From positions 1 through 64,000 of the forward strand of contig CAKOYB010000002.1 of assembly GCA_934130435.1 (NCBI GenBank): 64,000 nucleotides of DNA. The letters run 5' to 3'. Below, in pieces: positions 16,515 through 24,401 of the stretch (within the stretch, counting starts at the first letter, position 1; every line of letters starts with the position of its first letter). The notes under the pieces were generated by a model that ran no database searches, was not told the DNA's origin, and saw only the letters and a program-made list of their open reading frames with translations. This DNA comes from an uncultured Clostridia bacterium (GTDB taxonomy: Bacteria; Bacillota; Clostridia; TANB77; CAG-508). Position numbers and translations under genes: made by a program.

Positions 16515-17630
16515 ATGATTGTAATTATAGTAATATTAGTTATTATAGTTTTAGCATTATTGACTTATAATGTTATAATAAATAAAAAAATAGAGCAATA
16601 TAAGAATGTAAGTCAGAAAATAACAAGCTTAAATGTACTTCAGGAGTTTATGAATACAATTGGCAAAGAAGAATCAGTAAATGAAAAAATTAATAAAATA
16701 AACAATATATTAATAGAAAAATATGATATAAAGTATTCTACAATTGTAATATTTGATGGAGCTGAATATGCGATTAAAGCAACAAATGTTAATGAGAAAC
16801 ATTGGGATACACTTAAAAATCTACAGAACGAAGAAATATTTATGGATAGTATAACTACTGCAACTCCAAAGTATATTACAGTTAACAATGAATCAGAAAA
16901 ACTTCCATATCAAAAACTTGAATTTGGTAGAGCTAAGTCAGCAATATTTTTTCCATTGTATATTGATAATGTCTATATAGGGTATTGGATAATAGAAAGT
17001 GGACAACCACATGCATTTGACAAAACAGATACAACTATTTTGGAAGTAGTAAAAGATAACATTCTTACATCTATTAATTCGATTTCTTATCAGTCAACTC
17101 TAGAAAGTTTAAGCAGAAAAGATTTATTTTCACAGCTTAATAGTGTTGAATACTTATACGGAAAAGGAAAAAGCTTAATAGATAGTTATTCAACTTCAAT
17201 TATATGCATGTTTAGAATTATTAATTTAGAGGAAATTAATGATAAAGTAAATAGGCAAACAGGAAATAATGTTATAACAGAAGTTAGTAACTTTATAAAA
17301 AATAGTATTTCACCAGAATATATCTTTGTAAGATATATGGGACCTAAATTTTTGATTGCATTTCCAGGAGTGGAAATTGAAGGAACTGCAAATTTTCTAC
17401 AGGAATTAAAAAATAATGTTGAAAATTTAAAAATAGATTTTTATAACCTAAATAACAATGAAGATAAAAATACTAAAAAAAGTGATAAGAAAACTTCATA
17501 TGTTAGACCTAAGTTGAATATGGTTTTATCTACATACTATAAAGGCACTGCACTTGAAAGCATAAATAAAAAATTAGAAGAATATCTTGATAATGCAGAT
17601 AAAAATGAGTCTGATATTAATTCAATTTAA
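16515..17630 (+). CDS. Membrane GAF protein with degenerate GGDEF domain
   Basis: A 371-residue protein with one N-terminal membrane helix (about 1-20), a GAF-like domain (about 40-190, with AIFFPLYIDNVYIGYWIIES) and a GGDEF-like domain (about 195-345). The signature GG(D/E)EF position reads MGPKFLIAFPG, so diguanylate cyclase activity is very unlikely. It probably acts as a sensor or scaffold. It follows the CpaE-like ATPase by 32 bases and precedes ireB, suggesting an operon running through ruvX and the DUF1292 gene. Confidence 0.7.
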   Translation: MIVIIVILVIIVLALLTYNVIINKKIEQYKNVSQKITSLNVLQEFMNTIGKEESVNEKINKINNILIEKYDIKYSTIVIFDGAEYAIKATNVNEKHWDTLKNLQNEEIFMDSITTATPKYITVNNESEKLPYQKLEFGRAKSAIFFPLYIDNVYIGYWIIESGQPHAFDKTDTTILEVVKDNILTSINSISYQSTLESLSRKDLFSQLNSVEYLYGKGKSLIDSYSTSIICMFRIINLEEINDKVNRQTGNNVITEVSNFIKNSISPEYIFVRYMGPKFLIAFPGVEIEGTANFLQELKNNVENLKIDFYNLNNNEDKNTKKSDKKTSYVRPKLNMVLSTYYKGTALESINKKLEEYLDNADKNESDINSI

Positions 17631-17651
17631 TATAAAAATAAGGAGGTTAAT

Positions 17652-17903
17652 ATGAACTTTGATAAAACAATGAGCTTTTCAGTTGAAAAAGAGAAAAATG
17701 TAAAAACAAAAGAAATACTTAAAGAGGTATATAAAGCTTTACAGGAAAAAGGCTATAATCCAATTAATCAAATAGTTGGATATATATTATCTGGTGATCC
17801 AACTTATATAACTAGTTATAATGATGCAAGAAACTTAATTAGAAAGATTGAAAGAGATGAACTACTAGAGAATATGCTTAAGAACTATATAGGAATAGAA
17901 TAA
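17652..17903 (+). CDS. ireB: IreB-family regulatory phosphoprotein (UPF0297)
   Basis: An 83-residue cytoplasmic protein matching the IreB/YrzL family along its length ([15 protein letters not shown] at the N-terminus, [20 protein letters not shown] in the middle). In enterococci IreB is phosphorylated by the Ser/Thr kinase IreK and influences cephalosporin tolerance. AAGGAGG precedes the start. The order ireB-ruvX-DUF1292 is the usual Firmicutes arrangement, though alaS, often upstream, is absent here. Confidence 0.92.
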   Translation: MNFDKTMSFSVEKEKNVKTKEILKEVYKALQEKGYNPINQIVGYILSGDPTYITSYNDARNLIRKIERDELLENMLKNYIGIE

Positions 17904-17906
17904 TAT

Positions 17907-18326
17907 ATGAGAATATTAGGAATTGATTATGGAGACAGCAGAGTTGGTATTGCTATTACTGATTTGCTTGGTATAACTGCTCAAGGATTGGAAACAATAC
18001 ACCATAAAGGAAATGATAAAATTGTACTTAAAAGATTAGAAGAAATAACTAATCAATACGAAATTTCTACATTTGTAATAGGAATGCCATATAATCTAAA
18101 TGGAACTTCGTCAGAAAGAGTAGATATAACAAATGCATTTATTAATAAATTAAAGTGCAAATTTAATAAAATTAAGATTGCAACAATAGATGAAAGGTTA
18201 ACAACTGTTGCGGCCCATAAAACTATGAATTTTTTAAATATTAATAATAGAAATAAAAGAAACATTGTTGATACAATATCAGCTGTATACATTCTTGAAA
18301 TGTATATTAATAAAAATAGTCATTAG
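17907..18326 (+). CDS. ruvX: Putative Holliday junction resolvase / pre-16S rRNA nuclease
   Basis: A 139-residue YqgF-family protein with an RNase H-like fold: GIDYGDSRVGIAITD at the N-terminus, FVIGMPYNLNGT in the middle, and TIDERLTT with a conserved acidic residue. Family members process the 16S rRNA 5' end and have been proposed as Holliday junction resolvases. It starts three bases after ireB. Confidence 0.93.
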   Translation: MRILGIDYGDSRVGIAITDLLGITAQGLETIHHKGNDKIVLKRLEEITNQYEISTFVIGMPYNLNGTSSERVDITNAFINKLKCKFNKIKIATIDERLTTVAAHKTMNFLNINNRNKRNIVDTISAVYILEMYINKNSH

Positions 18327-18374
18327 TGTTGTAGAAATACAATTATATATATAAATTTGAAAGGAGAAAATAAA

Positions 18375-18686
18375 ATGAGCGATAATGAAGAAACAACAAA
18401 CTTCTCAGAAGAAGAGATGGATAATACAGTAATACTTAATGATGAGGATGGAAATGAAGTTGAATTTGAATTTTTAGATTTAATCGAATATGAAGGAGAA
18501 GAATATGTTGTATTATTACCAATGGAAGATGCAGAAGATGCAGATGAAGTGGTAATTTTAAAAGTTGAAGATACTGAATCAGAAGATGAAGAATCTTATG
18601 TAAGTGTTGATGACGAAGAAGTATTAAATAAAGTATTTGAAATATTCAAAGAAAAATTTAAGGATGAATTTAATTTCGTTGATTAA
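18375..18686 (+). CDS. DUF1292 protein (YrzB family)
   Basis: A 103-residue very acidic protein with the family core (GNEVEFEFLDLIEYEGEEYV and LPMEDAEDADEVVILKVE). The function is unknown. It is the third member of the conserved ireB-ruvX-yrzB cluster. The start at 18375 follows AAAGGAG; a longer frame from 18357 overlaps that ribosome site. Confidence 0.88.
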   Translation: MSDNEETTNFSEEEMDNTVILNDEDGNEVEFEFLDLIEYEGEEYVVLLPMEDAEDADEVVILKVEDTESEDEESYVSVDDEEVLNKVFEIFKEKFKDEFNFVD

Positions 18687-18712
18687 AAAAGAAGGGTAAA
18701 ACCTTCTTTTTT
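18686..18712 (+). terminator. Intrinsic terminator after the ireB cluster
   Basis: AAAAAGAAGG (18686-18695) pairs with CCTTCTTTTT (18702-18711) across a short loop and ends in a T-run. Confidence 0.85.
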
Positions 18713-18780
18713 ATAAAAAATATCATAGATAAATATTTATAGAATAATATTTAGTTAGTAATACATAATGGAGAATGATT

Positions 18781-19341
18781 ATGAAAGTAATAGAGATAAT
18801 TATACTAGGAATAGCCCTATCTATGGATGCTTTTGCTGTGGCTATATGCAAGGGGATAGCACTAAAAAAAACAACAGCTAAAGATTCAATAGTTGTAGGT
18901 GCCTATTTTGGATTTTTCCAAGCAATAATGCCAATGTTAGGTTATTTAATAGGAAAGAGTTTTCAAGAAATAATTGCATTGTATGACCACTGGATTGCAT
19001 TTGCTTTACTTACGGTTATAGGAATAAATATGATAAGGGAAGCAATAACAGGAAATGACGATGAAAGTAGCAATAAATTGAAACATAAAGAAATGATTAT
19101 ATTGGCTATTGCAACTAGTATTGATGCTTTTGTTGTAGGAATAACATTTGCTTTTTTTAATGTAAACATTATCGAGGCGAGTGTAATAATTGGAATTACA
19201 ACATTTATAATGTCAACAATAGGAGTTAAAATGGGAAAGGCTTGTGGCAAAAAGTATGGAAAAAATGCTGAAATTATTGGAGGAATAATACTAATTGCCT
19301 TAGCTGTTAAGATTGTGTTGGAACATTTAAATATATTATAA
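18781..19341 (+). CDS. mntP: Manganese efflux pump MntP
   Basis: A 186-residue membrane protein with six predicted helices and the two family half-repeats SMDAFAVAICKG and SIDAFVVGITF, whose aspartates are the expected metal ligands. MntP exports Mn2+. ATG 18781 is preferred over 18775 because GGAG at 18770-18773 is seven bases from the former. No yybP-ykoY manganese riboswitch was seen in the short upstream region. Confidence 0.9.
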   Translation: MKVIEIIILGIALSMDAFAVAICKGIALKKTTAKDSIVVGAYFGFFQAIMPMLGYLIGKSFQEIIALYDHWIAFALLTVIGINMIREAITGNDDESSNKLKHKEMIILAIATSIDAFVVGITFAFFNVNIIEASVIIGITTFIMSTIGVKMGKACGKKYGKNAEIIGGIILIALAVKIVLEHLNIL

Positions 19342-19353
19342 GGGAGTAAAAAA

Positions 19354-20196
19354 ATGGCTGTAATTATAGATGGAAAAGAATTAGCAAAGGAAATTAAAAA
19401 TTCAATAAAAGAAGAAGTAAATATATTGAAGGGAGAAGGAATAGTTCCAAGACTTGCTGTTGTTTTAGTTGGAGATGATAGTGCTTCGAAAATATATGTA
19501 AGAAATAAAAACAAGGCATGTGAAGTTACAGGCATAGAATACGAAGAACATATCTTAAAAAAAGAAACAACAATGGAAGAACTATCTGAGTTGATAGAAA
19601 AGCTGAACAATGATACAACTATTAGTGGAATATTAGTGCAAAGTCCACTTCCAGAACATTTAAATGCAAATAGAATATTCGAAATGATATCTCCTAAAAA
19701 AGATGTTGACGGATTTAATCCTGTAAATGTTGGAAAACTTTCATTAAATGAGGATTGTTTTATATCTTGTACACCATATGGAATAATAAAGATGTTGGAA
19801 AGATATAAAATACCGATTAAAGGCTCAAATGCAGTTATAATTGGAAGAAGTAATATTGTAGGAAAACCACTAGCTAAATGCTTATTAAATAAAGATGCAA
19901 CAGTAACAGTTTGTCATTCTAAAACAAGAAATCTTAAAGAGATTACAAAAAAAGCAGATATTTTAATTTCTGCAATTGGACAAACTAAATTTGTAACTAG
20001 TGATATGATAAAAGAAGGGGCAACAGTAATTGATGTAGGAATTAATAGAAATTCAGAAGGAAAAGTAACTGGTGATGTTGACTTTGAAGAGGTGGCTAAA
20101 AAGGCTAGTTATATTACACCTGTGCCAGGAGGGGTTGGACCAATGACCATTGCAATGTTGATGAAAAACGTTGTAAAGGCAGCAAAGAAAATGTAA
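19354..20196 (+). CDS. folD: Bifunctional methylene-THF dehydrogenase/cyclohydrolase
   Basis: FolD interconverts 5,10-methylene-THF and 10-formyl-THF using NADP. The 280-residue protein has SASKIYVRNKNKACE with the catalytic lysine region, GILVQSPLPEHLN, the Rossmann motif GRSNIVGKPLA and the C-terminal PVPGGVGPMTIAML. It starts 12 bases after mntP and is probably co-transcribed. Confidence 0.95.
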   Translation: MAVIIDGKELAKEIKNSIKEEVNILKGEGIVPRLAVVLVGDDSASKIYVRNKNKACEVTGIEYEEHILKKETTMEELSELIEKLNNDTTISGILVQSPLPEHLNANRIFEMISPKKDVDGFNPVNVGKLSLNEDCFISCTPYGIIKMLERYKIPIKGSNAVIIGRSNIVGKPLAKCLLNKDATVTVCHSKTRNLKEITKKADILISAIGQTKFVTSDMIKEGATVIDVGINRNSEGKVTGDVDFEEVAKKASYITPVPGGVGPMTIAMLMKNVVKAAKKM

Positions 20197-20240
20197 AAAC
20201 TTAAAGGGAGCATATATTATTTAGAAATAGAGGATATTAT

Positions 20241-20897
20241 ATGCAAAAAATTATAGAGATTAAGTTAGAAGATAAATTCTATCCAGAAAAATTAAAGAGC
20301 ATACAGTGCCCACCTAAGAGAATTTATTGTTTAGGAAACATTAAACTACTGAATAAAATGTCAGTTGGAATTATTGGATCAAGAAACTGCAGCACATATG
20401 GAGAAAAAGTTTCAAAAGAATTTGCCTTTAATTTATCTGAAAAGGACATTACTGTAATAAGTGGACTAGCAAAAGGGATAGATACATGCGCTCATATTGG
20501 AGCAATAAATCAGAAAGGAAAAACAATAGCAGTTTTAGGTAGTGGACTAGATAATGTTTACCCGAGGGAAAATACTCAATTATATAAGAGAATAATAGAA
20601 AGTGATGGATTAATAATTAGCGAATATAAATTGGGAACTAAACCACTAAAACAAAATTTTCCGGCAAGAAATAGGATAATAAGTGGTTTGAGTAATGGCA
20701 TTTTGGTAGTTGAAGCTCAACAAAAGAGTGGTACTAAAATAACTGTTGATTTTGCTTTAGAACAGGGAAAAGATGTATTTGTTGTTCCTGGAAATATTTA
20801 TTCCGCTAATAGTGAAGGAACAAATGAACTAATAAAACAAGGAGCAATACCTGTAACTAATTATAAAGAAATAATAGAATATATAAAAAATTACTAG
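20241..20897 (+). CDS. dprA: DNA-processing protein DprA/Smf, minimal form
   Basis: A 218-residue protein made up almost only of the Rossmann-like DprA core: VGIIGSRNCSTYG, SGLAKGIDTCAH, LGSGLDNVYP, FPARNRIISGLS. The N-terminal SAM domain and C-terminal winged helix of longer family members are missing. DprA loads RecA on incoming single-stranded DNA during transformation; in non-competent clostridia its role is unclear. It follows folD by 44 bases. Confidence 0.9.
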   Translation: MQKIIEIKLEDKFYPEKLKSIQCPPKRIYCLGNIKLLNKMSVGIIGSRNCSTYGEKVSKEFAFNLSEKDITVISGLAKGIDTCAHIGAINQKGKTIAVLGSGLDNVYPRENTQLYKRIIESDGLIISEYKLGTKPLKQNFPARNRIISGLSNGILVVEAQQKSGTKITVDFALEQGKDVFVVPGNIYSANSEGTNELIKQGAIPVTNYKEIIEYIKNY

Positions 20898-20938
20898 ACT
20901 TATCAATAAGAAAGTGGTATAGTATTTAAGTAATATAT

Positions 20939-21013
20939 TGGGGTGTAGCCAAGCGGTAAGGCAGATGGCTCTGACCCATCGATGCGTAGGTTCGAATCCT
21001 ACCACCCCAGCCA
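20939..21013 (+). tRNA. tRNA-Gln (anticodon CUG)
   Basis: A complete cloverleaf with the acceptor TGGGGTG pairing with CACCCCA, the D-arm AGCCAAGCGGTAAGGC, the anticodon stem GATGG/CCATC around CTCTGAC (anticodon CTG), the TTCGAAT T-loop, and encoded CCA at the end. Confidence 0.95.
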
Positions 21014-21021
21014 TTGTTTAA

Positions 21022-21077
21022 TCTGTTCGAACTAGAACAGAGATATGAATATCATTCTGAAAAGGATGGTATTTTTT
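21022..21077 (+). terminator. Hairpins after tRNA-Gln
   Basis: CTGTTC GAACTA GAACAG (21023-21040) is a 6-bp stem that shares the TGTTC/GAACA signature of the pilin-region elements. It is followed by ATATCATTCT/AGGATGGTAT around GAAA (21049-21070) and a run of T. The second is a convincing intrinsic terminator. Confidence 0.7.
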
Positions 21078-21091
21078 TATTAAAAAATTTA

Positions 21092-21120
21092 AAATCCACG
21101 TTGTGAAGTAACGTGGATTT
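21092..21120. terminator. Terminator for the DUF1737 gene
   Basis: AAATCCACGTT pairs with AACGTGGATTT. Read on the minus strand it follows the DUF1737 stop codon and is followed by T-rich DNA. Confidence 0.7.
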
Positions 21121-21123
21121 GTT

Positions 21124-21267
21124 TTATTTTACCATGGGTTGATGATAATAGCCATTGCTGCTATAGACCATGTTGCCAAAAGGCTGATAGCCTTCGGAGA
21201 TTTTTTCCCGCACCTTAAGAGATAAGTCATCGGGACCGAAACCTGAAACAATGATGTAATATGTCAT
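21124..21267 (-). CDS. DUF1737 small protein, foreign-looking
   Basis: A 47-residue protein resembling the DUF1737 family (MTYYIIVSGFGPDDLSLKV, then EGYQPFGNMVYSSNGYYHQ). The function is unknown. AAGGAGG eight bases upstream fixes the start at 21267. The codon use is richer in G and C than in surrounding genes, and it is a single-gene unit with its own promoter, leader hairpins and terminator, which suggests horizontal acquisition. Its only arginine is encoded by CGG (minus strand, GTG CGG GAA), a codon otherwise avoided in this window. Confidence 0.7.
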   Translation of the reverse strand: MTYYIIVSGFGPDDLSLKVREKISEGYQPFGNMVYSSNGYYHQPMVK

Positions 21268-21280
21268 ATACAATTCCTCC

Positions 21281-21307
21281 TTGAGTGGTGTTGCTTCACT
21301 CAACACC
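21281..21307 (-). promoter_or_regulatory. Two mutually exclusive leader hairpins before DUF1737
   Basis: TTGAGTG (21281-21287) pairs with CACTCAA (21297-21303), and GGTGTTG (21287-21293) pairs with CAACACC (21301-21307). The two stems overlap and cannot form together. One abuts the AGGAGG ribosome site. This looks like a translational switch, or it could be the remains of an element boundary. Confidence 0.4.
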
Positions 21308-21318
21308 TTGATAAATAT

Positions 21319-21347
21319 ATTATAACATACTTAGAACACGGTTTCAA
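21319..21347 (-). promoter_or_regulatory. Sigma-A-type promoter of the DUF1737 gene
   Basis: On the minus strand, TTGAAA (21347-21342) and TATAAT (21324-21319) with a 17-base spacer. Confidence 0.7.
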
Positions 21348-21624
21348 ATATGTAAATATGAAAATATTATAATTAATCATAAGTTTTTATATTTTGGAGG
21401 TGGTCAAAATGGGAATATAAGCAAATTTAAAGTATTAAAAAATAAAAAGAAAAGGAAAATAAAATATATGAACAAATATGAAAGTGTAATAATAATGAAA
21501 ATAAAAATATGTAAAATTAAAAAAAATTAAATAAAATAGCAATTTGGTATAATAAATGATATAATTTGTAGTGAATTTGATGTTTTGATTTAACACCTTA
21601 ATTATGAATATAGGAGATTAAAAT
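21348..21624. other. AT-rich intergenic region, no gene seen
   Basis: This stretch is almost pure A/T. A ribosome-site-like TTGGAGGTGG near 21395 precedes an ATG that stops after three codons, so no gene is supported. TATAAT-like hexamers near 21548 and 21558 may include the promoter of the following ADP-ribosylglycohydrolase gene. Confidence 0.5.
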
Positions 21625-22437
21625 ATGGATGGATTTTATGTAGGAGATATAATTGGCAATTCATATACTCACGAAAATGAGAAATACAATTTAAAGACAA
21701 AGGATTTTGAATTGTTTACAGATAGAAGTAAATTTTCAGACGATACTATATTATCTTTCGCAACAATATATTGGTTATTACATACTAATCATAAACCAAA
21801 TGAAATGATAGATGCATTAAAAATGTTTTATAAAAAATACCCAGATAGAAACCCTACAATATATGGAGAACCGTTTGTGAACTGGATTACAAACACAAAA
21901 AACGAATATAGAAAATCATCTGGAAATGGTGGAGCGATGAGAGTATCGGTTATAGGCTGGTATGCTAAAGATATAGGAGAACTTAAAAGTCTAGTATATA
22001 ATGCAATAATGCCAACACATAATGAGCAAGGAGCAATAATGGCATCAGAAATTGTAGCAGTTTCTATATTTTTACTAAAAAATAATTATACAAAGGAACA
22101 ATTACTAGAATATATAGAGAAAGAATACGATTATGATTTGCACGAAGAAATGGAGTCATATAGAAGTAAATATACTTATACATCAGATGCAAAAGAAACT
22201 GTAAGACCAGCGTTAATTTCATTTTTAAATTCAAAAAACTTCGAAGATAGCATTAGAAATGCAGTATCTTTTGGAGGAGATACAGATACTATTACAACAA
22301 TAAATTCTTCAATAGCAGAGGCTTATTATAAAGAAATACCAAAAAATATTTTAAATCGTGCAATAAAATTCATACCAGATGAATTTATAAAATTATTAAG
22401 TAAATTTAAAAAAATATGTATAATGAGGAAAAAATAA
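21625..22437 (+). CDS. ADP-ribosylglycohydrolase family protein
   Basis: A 270-residue DraG/ARH-type protein. Binuclear metal motifs are visible: SDDT at about residue 38 (KFSDDTILSF) and the C-terminal GGDTDT (SFGGDTDTITTI). SSGNGGAMRV matches the family's GNGAAMR segment. These enzymes remove ADP-ribose from proteins or nucleic acids. No ADP-ribosyltransferase or nitrogenase gene lies beside it, so the substrate is unknown. It is somewhat short at the N-terminus but has GDIIGNSYT like full family members. It stands alone just upstream of the 6S-like RNA. Confidence 0.85.
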   Translation: MDGFYVGDIIGNSYTHENEKYNLKTKDFELFTDRSKFSDDTILSFATIYWLLHTNHKPNEMIDALKMFYKKYPDRNPTIYGEPFVNWITNTKNEYRKSSGNGGAMRVSVIGWYAKDIGELKSLVYNAIMPTHNEQGAIMASEIVAVSIFLLKNNYTKEQLLEYIEKEYDYDLHEEMESYRSKYTYTSDAKETVRPALISFLNSKNFEDSIRNAVSFGGDTDTITTINSSIAEAYYKEIPKNILNRAIKFIPDEFIKLLSKFKKICIMRKK

Positions 22438-22492
22438 TAATTAATTAAAGTTAGGTATTGAAAAAATGTTAAAGTAAAATTAAAAAAAAAAA

Positions 22493-22521
22493 TTGATAAA
22501 TAATTTAAAATATGCTATAAT
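22493..22521 (+). promoter_or_regulatory. Promoter of the 6S-like RNA
   Basis: TTGATA (22493-22498) and TATAAT (22516-22521) with a 17-base spacer. Expected transcript start is near 22528. Confidence 0.7.
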
Positions 22522-22527
22522 ATTATT

Positions 22528-22738
22528 AACAAAATAAATAACATTAAACCCTGCATAGTTCGTATAGACTGAAATTTTAGAACCTACAAGTTTGGTTAAA
22601 GGGAGCAGAACTCTGAATGTGGCGTGTATGCTTATATTTTATATAAGAAACCCAAAAGCATTTAGGTAAGCACCCACCTGTGTGAGTACAGGTCCTATAA
22701 AATTTCATTATAACTACGGCTAAGGCGGGGAATTTTTT
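22528..22738 (+). ncRNA. ssrS: Probable 6S RNA
   Basis: The 390-base gap between genes holds a structured RNA with its own promoter and T-run end. A closing stem pairs CCCTGC-TAG-CGTA (from 22549) with TACG-CTA-GCGGGG (ending 22730). Inside, TGAAATTTT pairs with AAAATTTCA, and local hairpins AACC/GGTT, CTTATAT/ATATAAG and ACCTG/CAGGT follow. The ~180-nt length and the 3' end ACGGCTAAGGCGGGG before a T-tract fit my memory of Firmicutes 6S RNAs, which sequester sigma-A RNA polymerase in stationary phase. Another structured RNA cannot be ruled out without a covariance-model search. Confidence 0.7.
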
Positions 22739-22755
22739 TATTTATAAAAAAACTA

Positions 22756-22784
22756 TTGACAATACGAAAAAATGTTTGTATAAT
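22756..22784 (+). promoter_or_regulatory. Consensus sigma-A promoter
   Basis: Perfect TTGACA (22756-22761) and TATAAT (22779-22784) with a 17-base spacer, between the 6S-like RNA and the DUF45 gene. Confidence 0.8.
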
Positions 22785-22827
22785 AATAAGCAAACAAGAG
22801 TTCTAAAGAAAAGAGAGGGGAATTATT

Positions 22828-23511
22828 ATGAATACAAACAATATAATAACATATTCAGTAGATAAAAATTTAAGAAACAAGTTATATTTATCAGTACAAA
22901 ATGGAGAAGTTTTGTTAGATGTTCCCTGGTATTATACTAAAAATCAAATTCAAAAAATAATTGAAGAAAAAAGAAATTGGATATTAAATAAAATAAAGGA
23001 ATATGAAGAAAAAAATACAAAGGATTATATAAGAAATGAAATTGTAAAAATATTTGGTGAAGCCTGTAGAGTTAAGATTAATTATAAAAATTTAAGAAAG
23101 CCAACGTTAACAGTGGAAGGAAAAAATATAAAAATATATTTACCTAATAAATATAAAAAACTAAATAGAGAGCAAATATTAGAAAAGCTTATAGAAAAAC
23201 TATATGATGTTATTGCTGAAAATGAGATAGAAACAATAATGGAAAAAATAAGAAAAAAAGTAGGATTTGCACCTGAAGATTATGTTATAAAAAGATTAGA
23301 CAGTAAATTGGCAATGTGCACTAGTGAAAAAATTATTGTTATCAATCCAGACATTGTAAGTTTATATAAAGATGAAATTGAATATATATTATTACATCAA
23401 TTTTGTCACTTAAAATTTAAAACTCATTCTAAAATGTTTTATGAATTAATTAGTAAATATAATAAAAATTTTGAAGAATATGAAAAAAAATTAAAAAAAT
23501 ATATAATTTAG
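22828..23511 (+). CDS. YgjP/DUF45-like protein with altered metal motif
   Basis: A 227-residue protein with the DUF45 layout: an N-terminal beta-rich part (YSVDKNLRNKLYLSVQNG), a helical middle, and a C-terminal metallopeptidase-like motif. The usual HExxH reads HQFCH (LLHQFCHLKFKTHSKMFYEL), so the catalytic glutamate is replaced by glutamine while both histidines and the downstream histidine remain. It may bind zinc without normal hydrolase activity. It is transcribed from a perfect consensus promoter. GAGAGGGG precedes the start. Confidence 0.75.
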   Translation: MNTNNIITYSVDKNLRNKLYLSVQNGEVLLDVPWYYTKNQIQKIIEEKRNWILNKIKEYEEKNTKDYIRNEIVKIFGEACRVKINYKNLRKPTLTVEGKNIKIYLPNKYKKLNREQILEKLIEKLYDVIAENEIETIMEKIRKKVGFAPEDYVIKRLDSKLAMCTSEKIIVINPDIVSLYKDEIEYILLHQFCHLKFKTHSKMFYELISKYNKNFEEYEKKLKKYII

Positions 23512-23612
23512 TTTTTTTATTAATTCCTTTACTATCTATTGAATATTAAATAAATTAAAAGTATAATTAATATAATTTAATATAAAATATATTAAAAGCT
23601 AAGGAGAGTGGA

Positions 23613-24371
23613 ATGAGAGCAAAACATTCAAAAAATAATAAACATAAAAAAAATAGATTTATTATTTTTATACTTCAATTAATATGTATTATACTATTAA
23701 TTTTTTCTGGATTTAAAATTATAAAATGGTTTATGAATAACCAAAAAAATGATGAACTTTTAAAAGATATATCAAAAAGTGTAACAGTTAACGAAAATGA
23801 AACTACAGATAGAAAATATAATATCAATTTTGAAAATTTAAAAAAACAAAATAGTGATACAATAGGATGGATTAAAGTAGAAAATTCAAACATTGAATAC
23901 CCAGTGGTACAAACAAAAAATAATGAGTATTATTTAAAACATAACTTCAATAAAGAATATAATGTTGCTGGTTGGATATTTGCAGACTATAGAAATTTAT
24001 TTGATGGAACAGATAGAAATATTGTAATATATGGACACAACATGAGAAATAATAGTATGTTTGGTTCATTAAAAAATGTAATAAAAAAGGAATGGTATGA
24101 GAATACAGAAAATAAATATATTACTCTTGTTACAGAGAATGAATATAGTATTTATGAAGTATTTTCAGTATACCAGATTGAAGCAGAAGATTACTATTTG
24201 AAAATGCAATTTAAAGATGATGAATTTGAAGAATTTATAACTAAAATAAAAAAGAGAAGTGTAAAAGACTTTGAGGTAAATGTTTCAAAAGATGATAAGA
24301 TACTTACATTGTCAACTTGTGCTAACAATAATAAATATAGAGTTGTACTTCATGCTGTAAAAACCAATTAA
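23613..24371 (+). CDS. srtB: Class B sortase
   Basis: A 252-residue membrane-anchored transpeptidase with a basic N-terminus and one membrane helix (about residues 16-37). Catalytic residues are visible: histidine in YGHNMRNNSMFGSL (about 143), cysteine in LSTCANNNKYR (about 232) and arginine at the end of that motif. Class B sortases attach proteins to peptidoglycan; no obvious substrate with a sorting signal lies next to it. AAGGAG precedes the start. Confidence 0.9.
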   Translation: MRAKHSKNNKHKKNRFIIFILQLICIILLIFSGFKIIKWFMNNQKNDELLKDISKSVTVNENETTDRKYNINFENLKKQNSDTIGWIKVENSNIEYPVVQTKNNEYYLKHNFNKEYNVAGWIFADYRNLFDGTDRNIVIYGHNMRNNSMFGSLKNVIKKEWYENTENKYITLVTENEYSIYEVFSVYQIEAEDYYLKMQFKDDEFEEFITKIKKRSVKDFEVNVSKDDKILTLSTCANNNKYRVVLHAVKTN

Positions 24372-24401
24372 TAATTTGATAGAAATAAAAAGGAGAAAAA
24401 A

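Noticed and set aside
18963..19610. Long minus-strand frame opposite mntP and folD
   Set aside because: Both mntP and folD are well-supported on the plus strand; this is a shadow.
20829..21014. Minus-strand protein across tRNA-Gln
   Set aside because: This is the well-known spurious frame that arises opposite tRNA genes.
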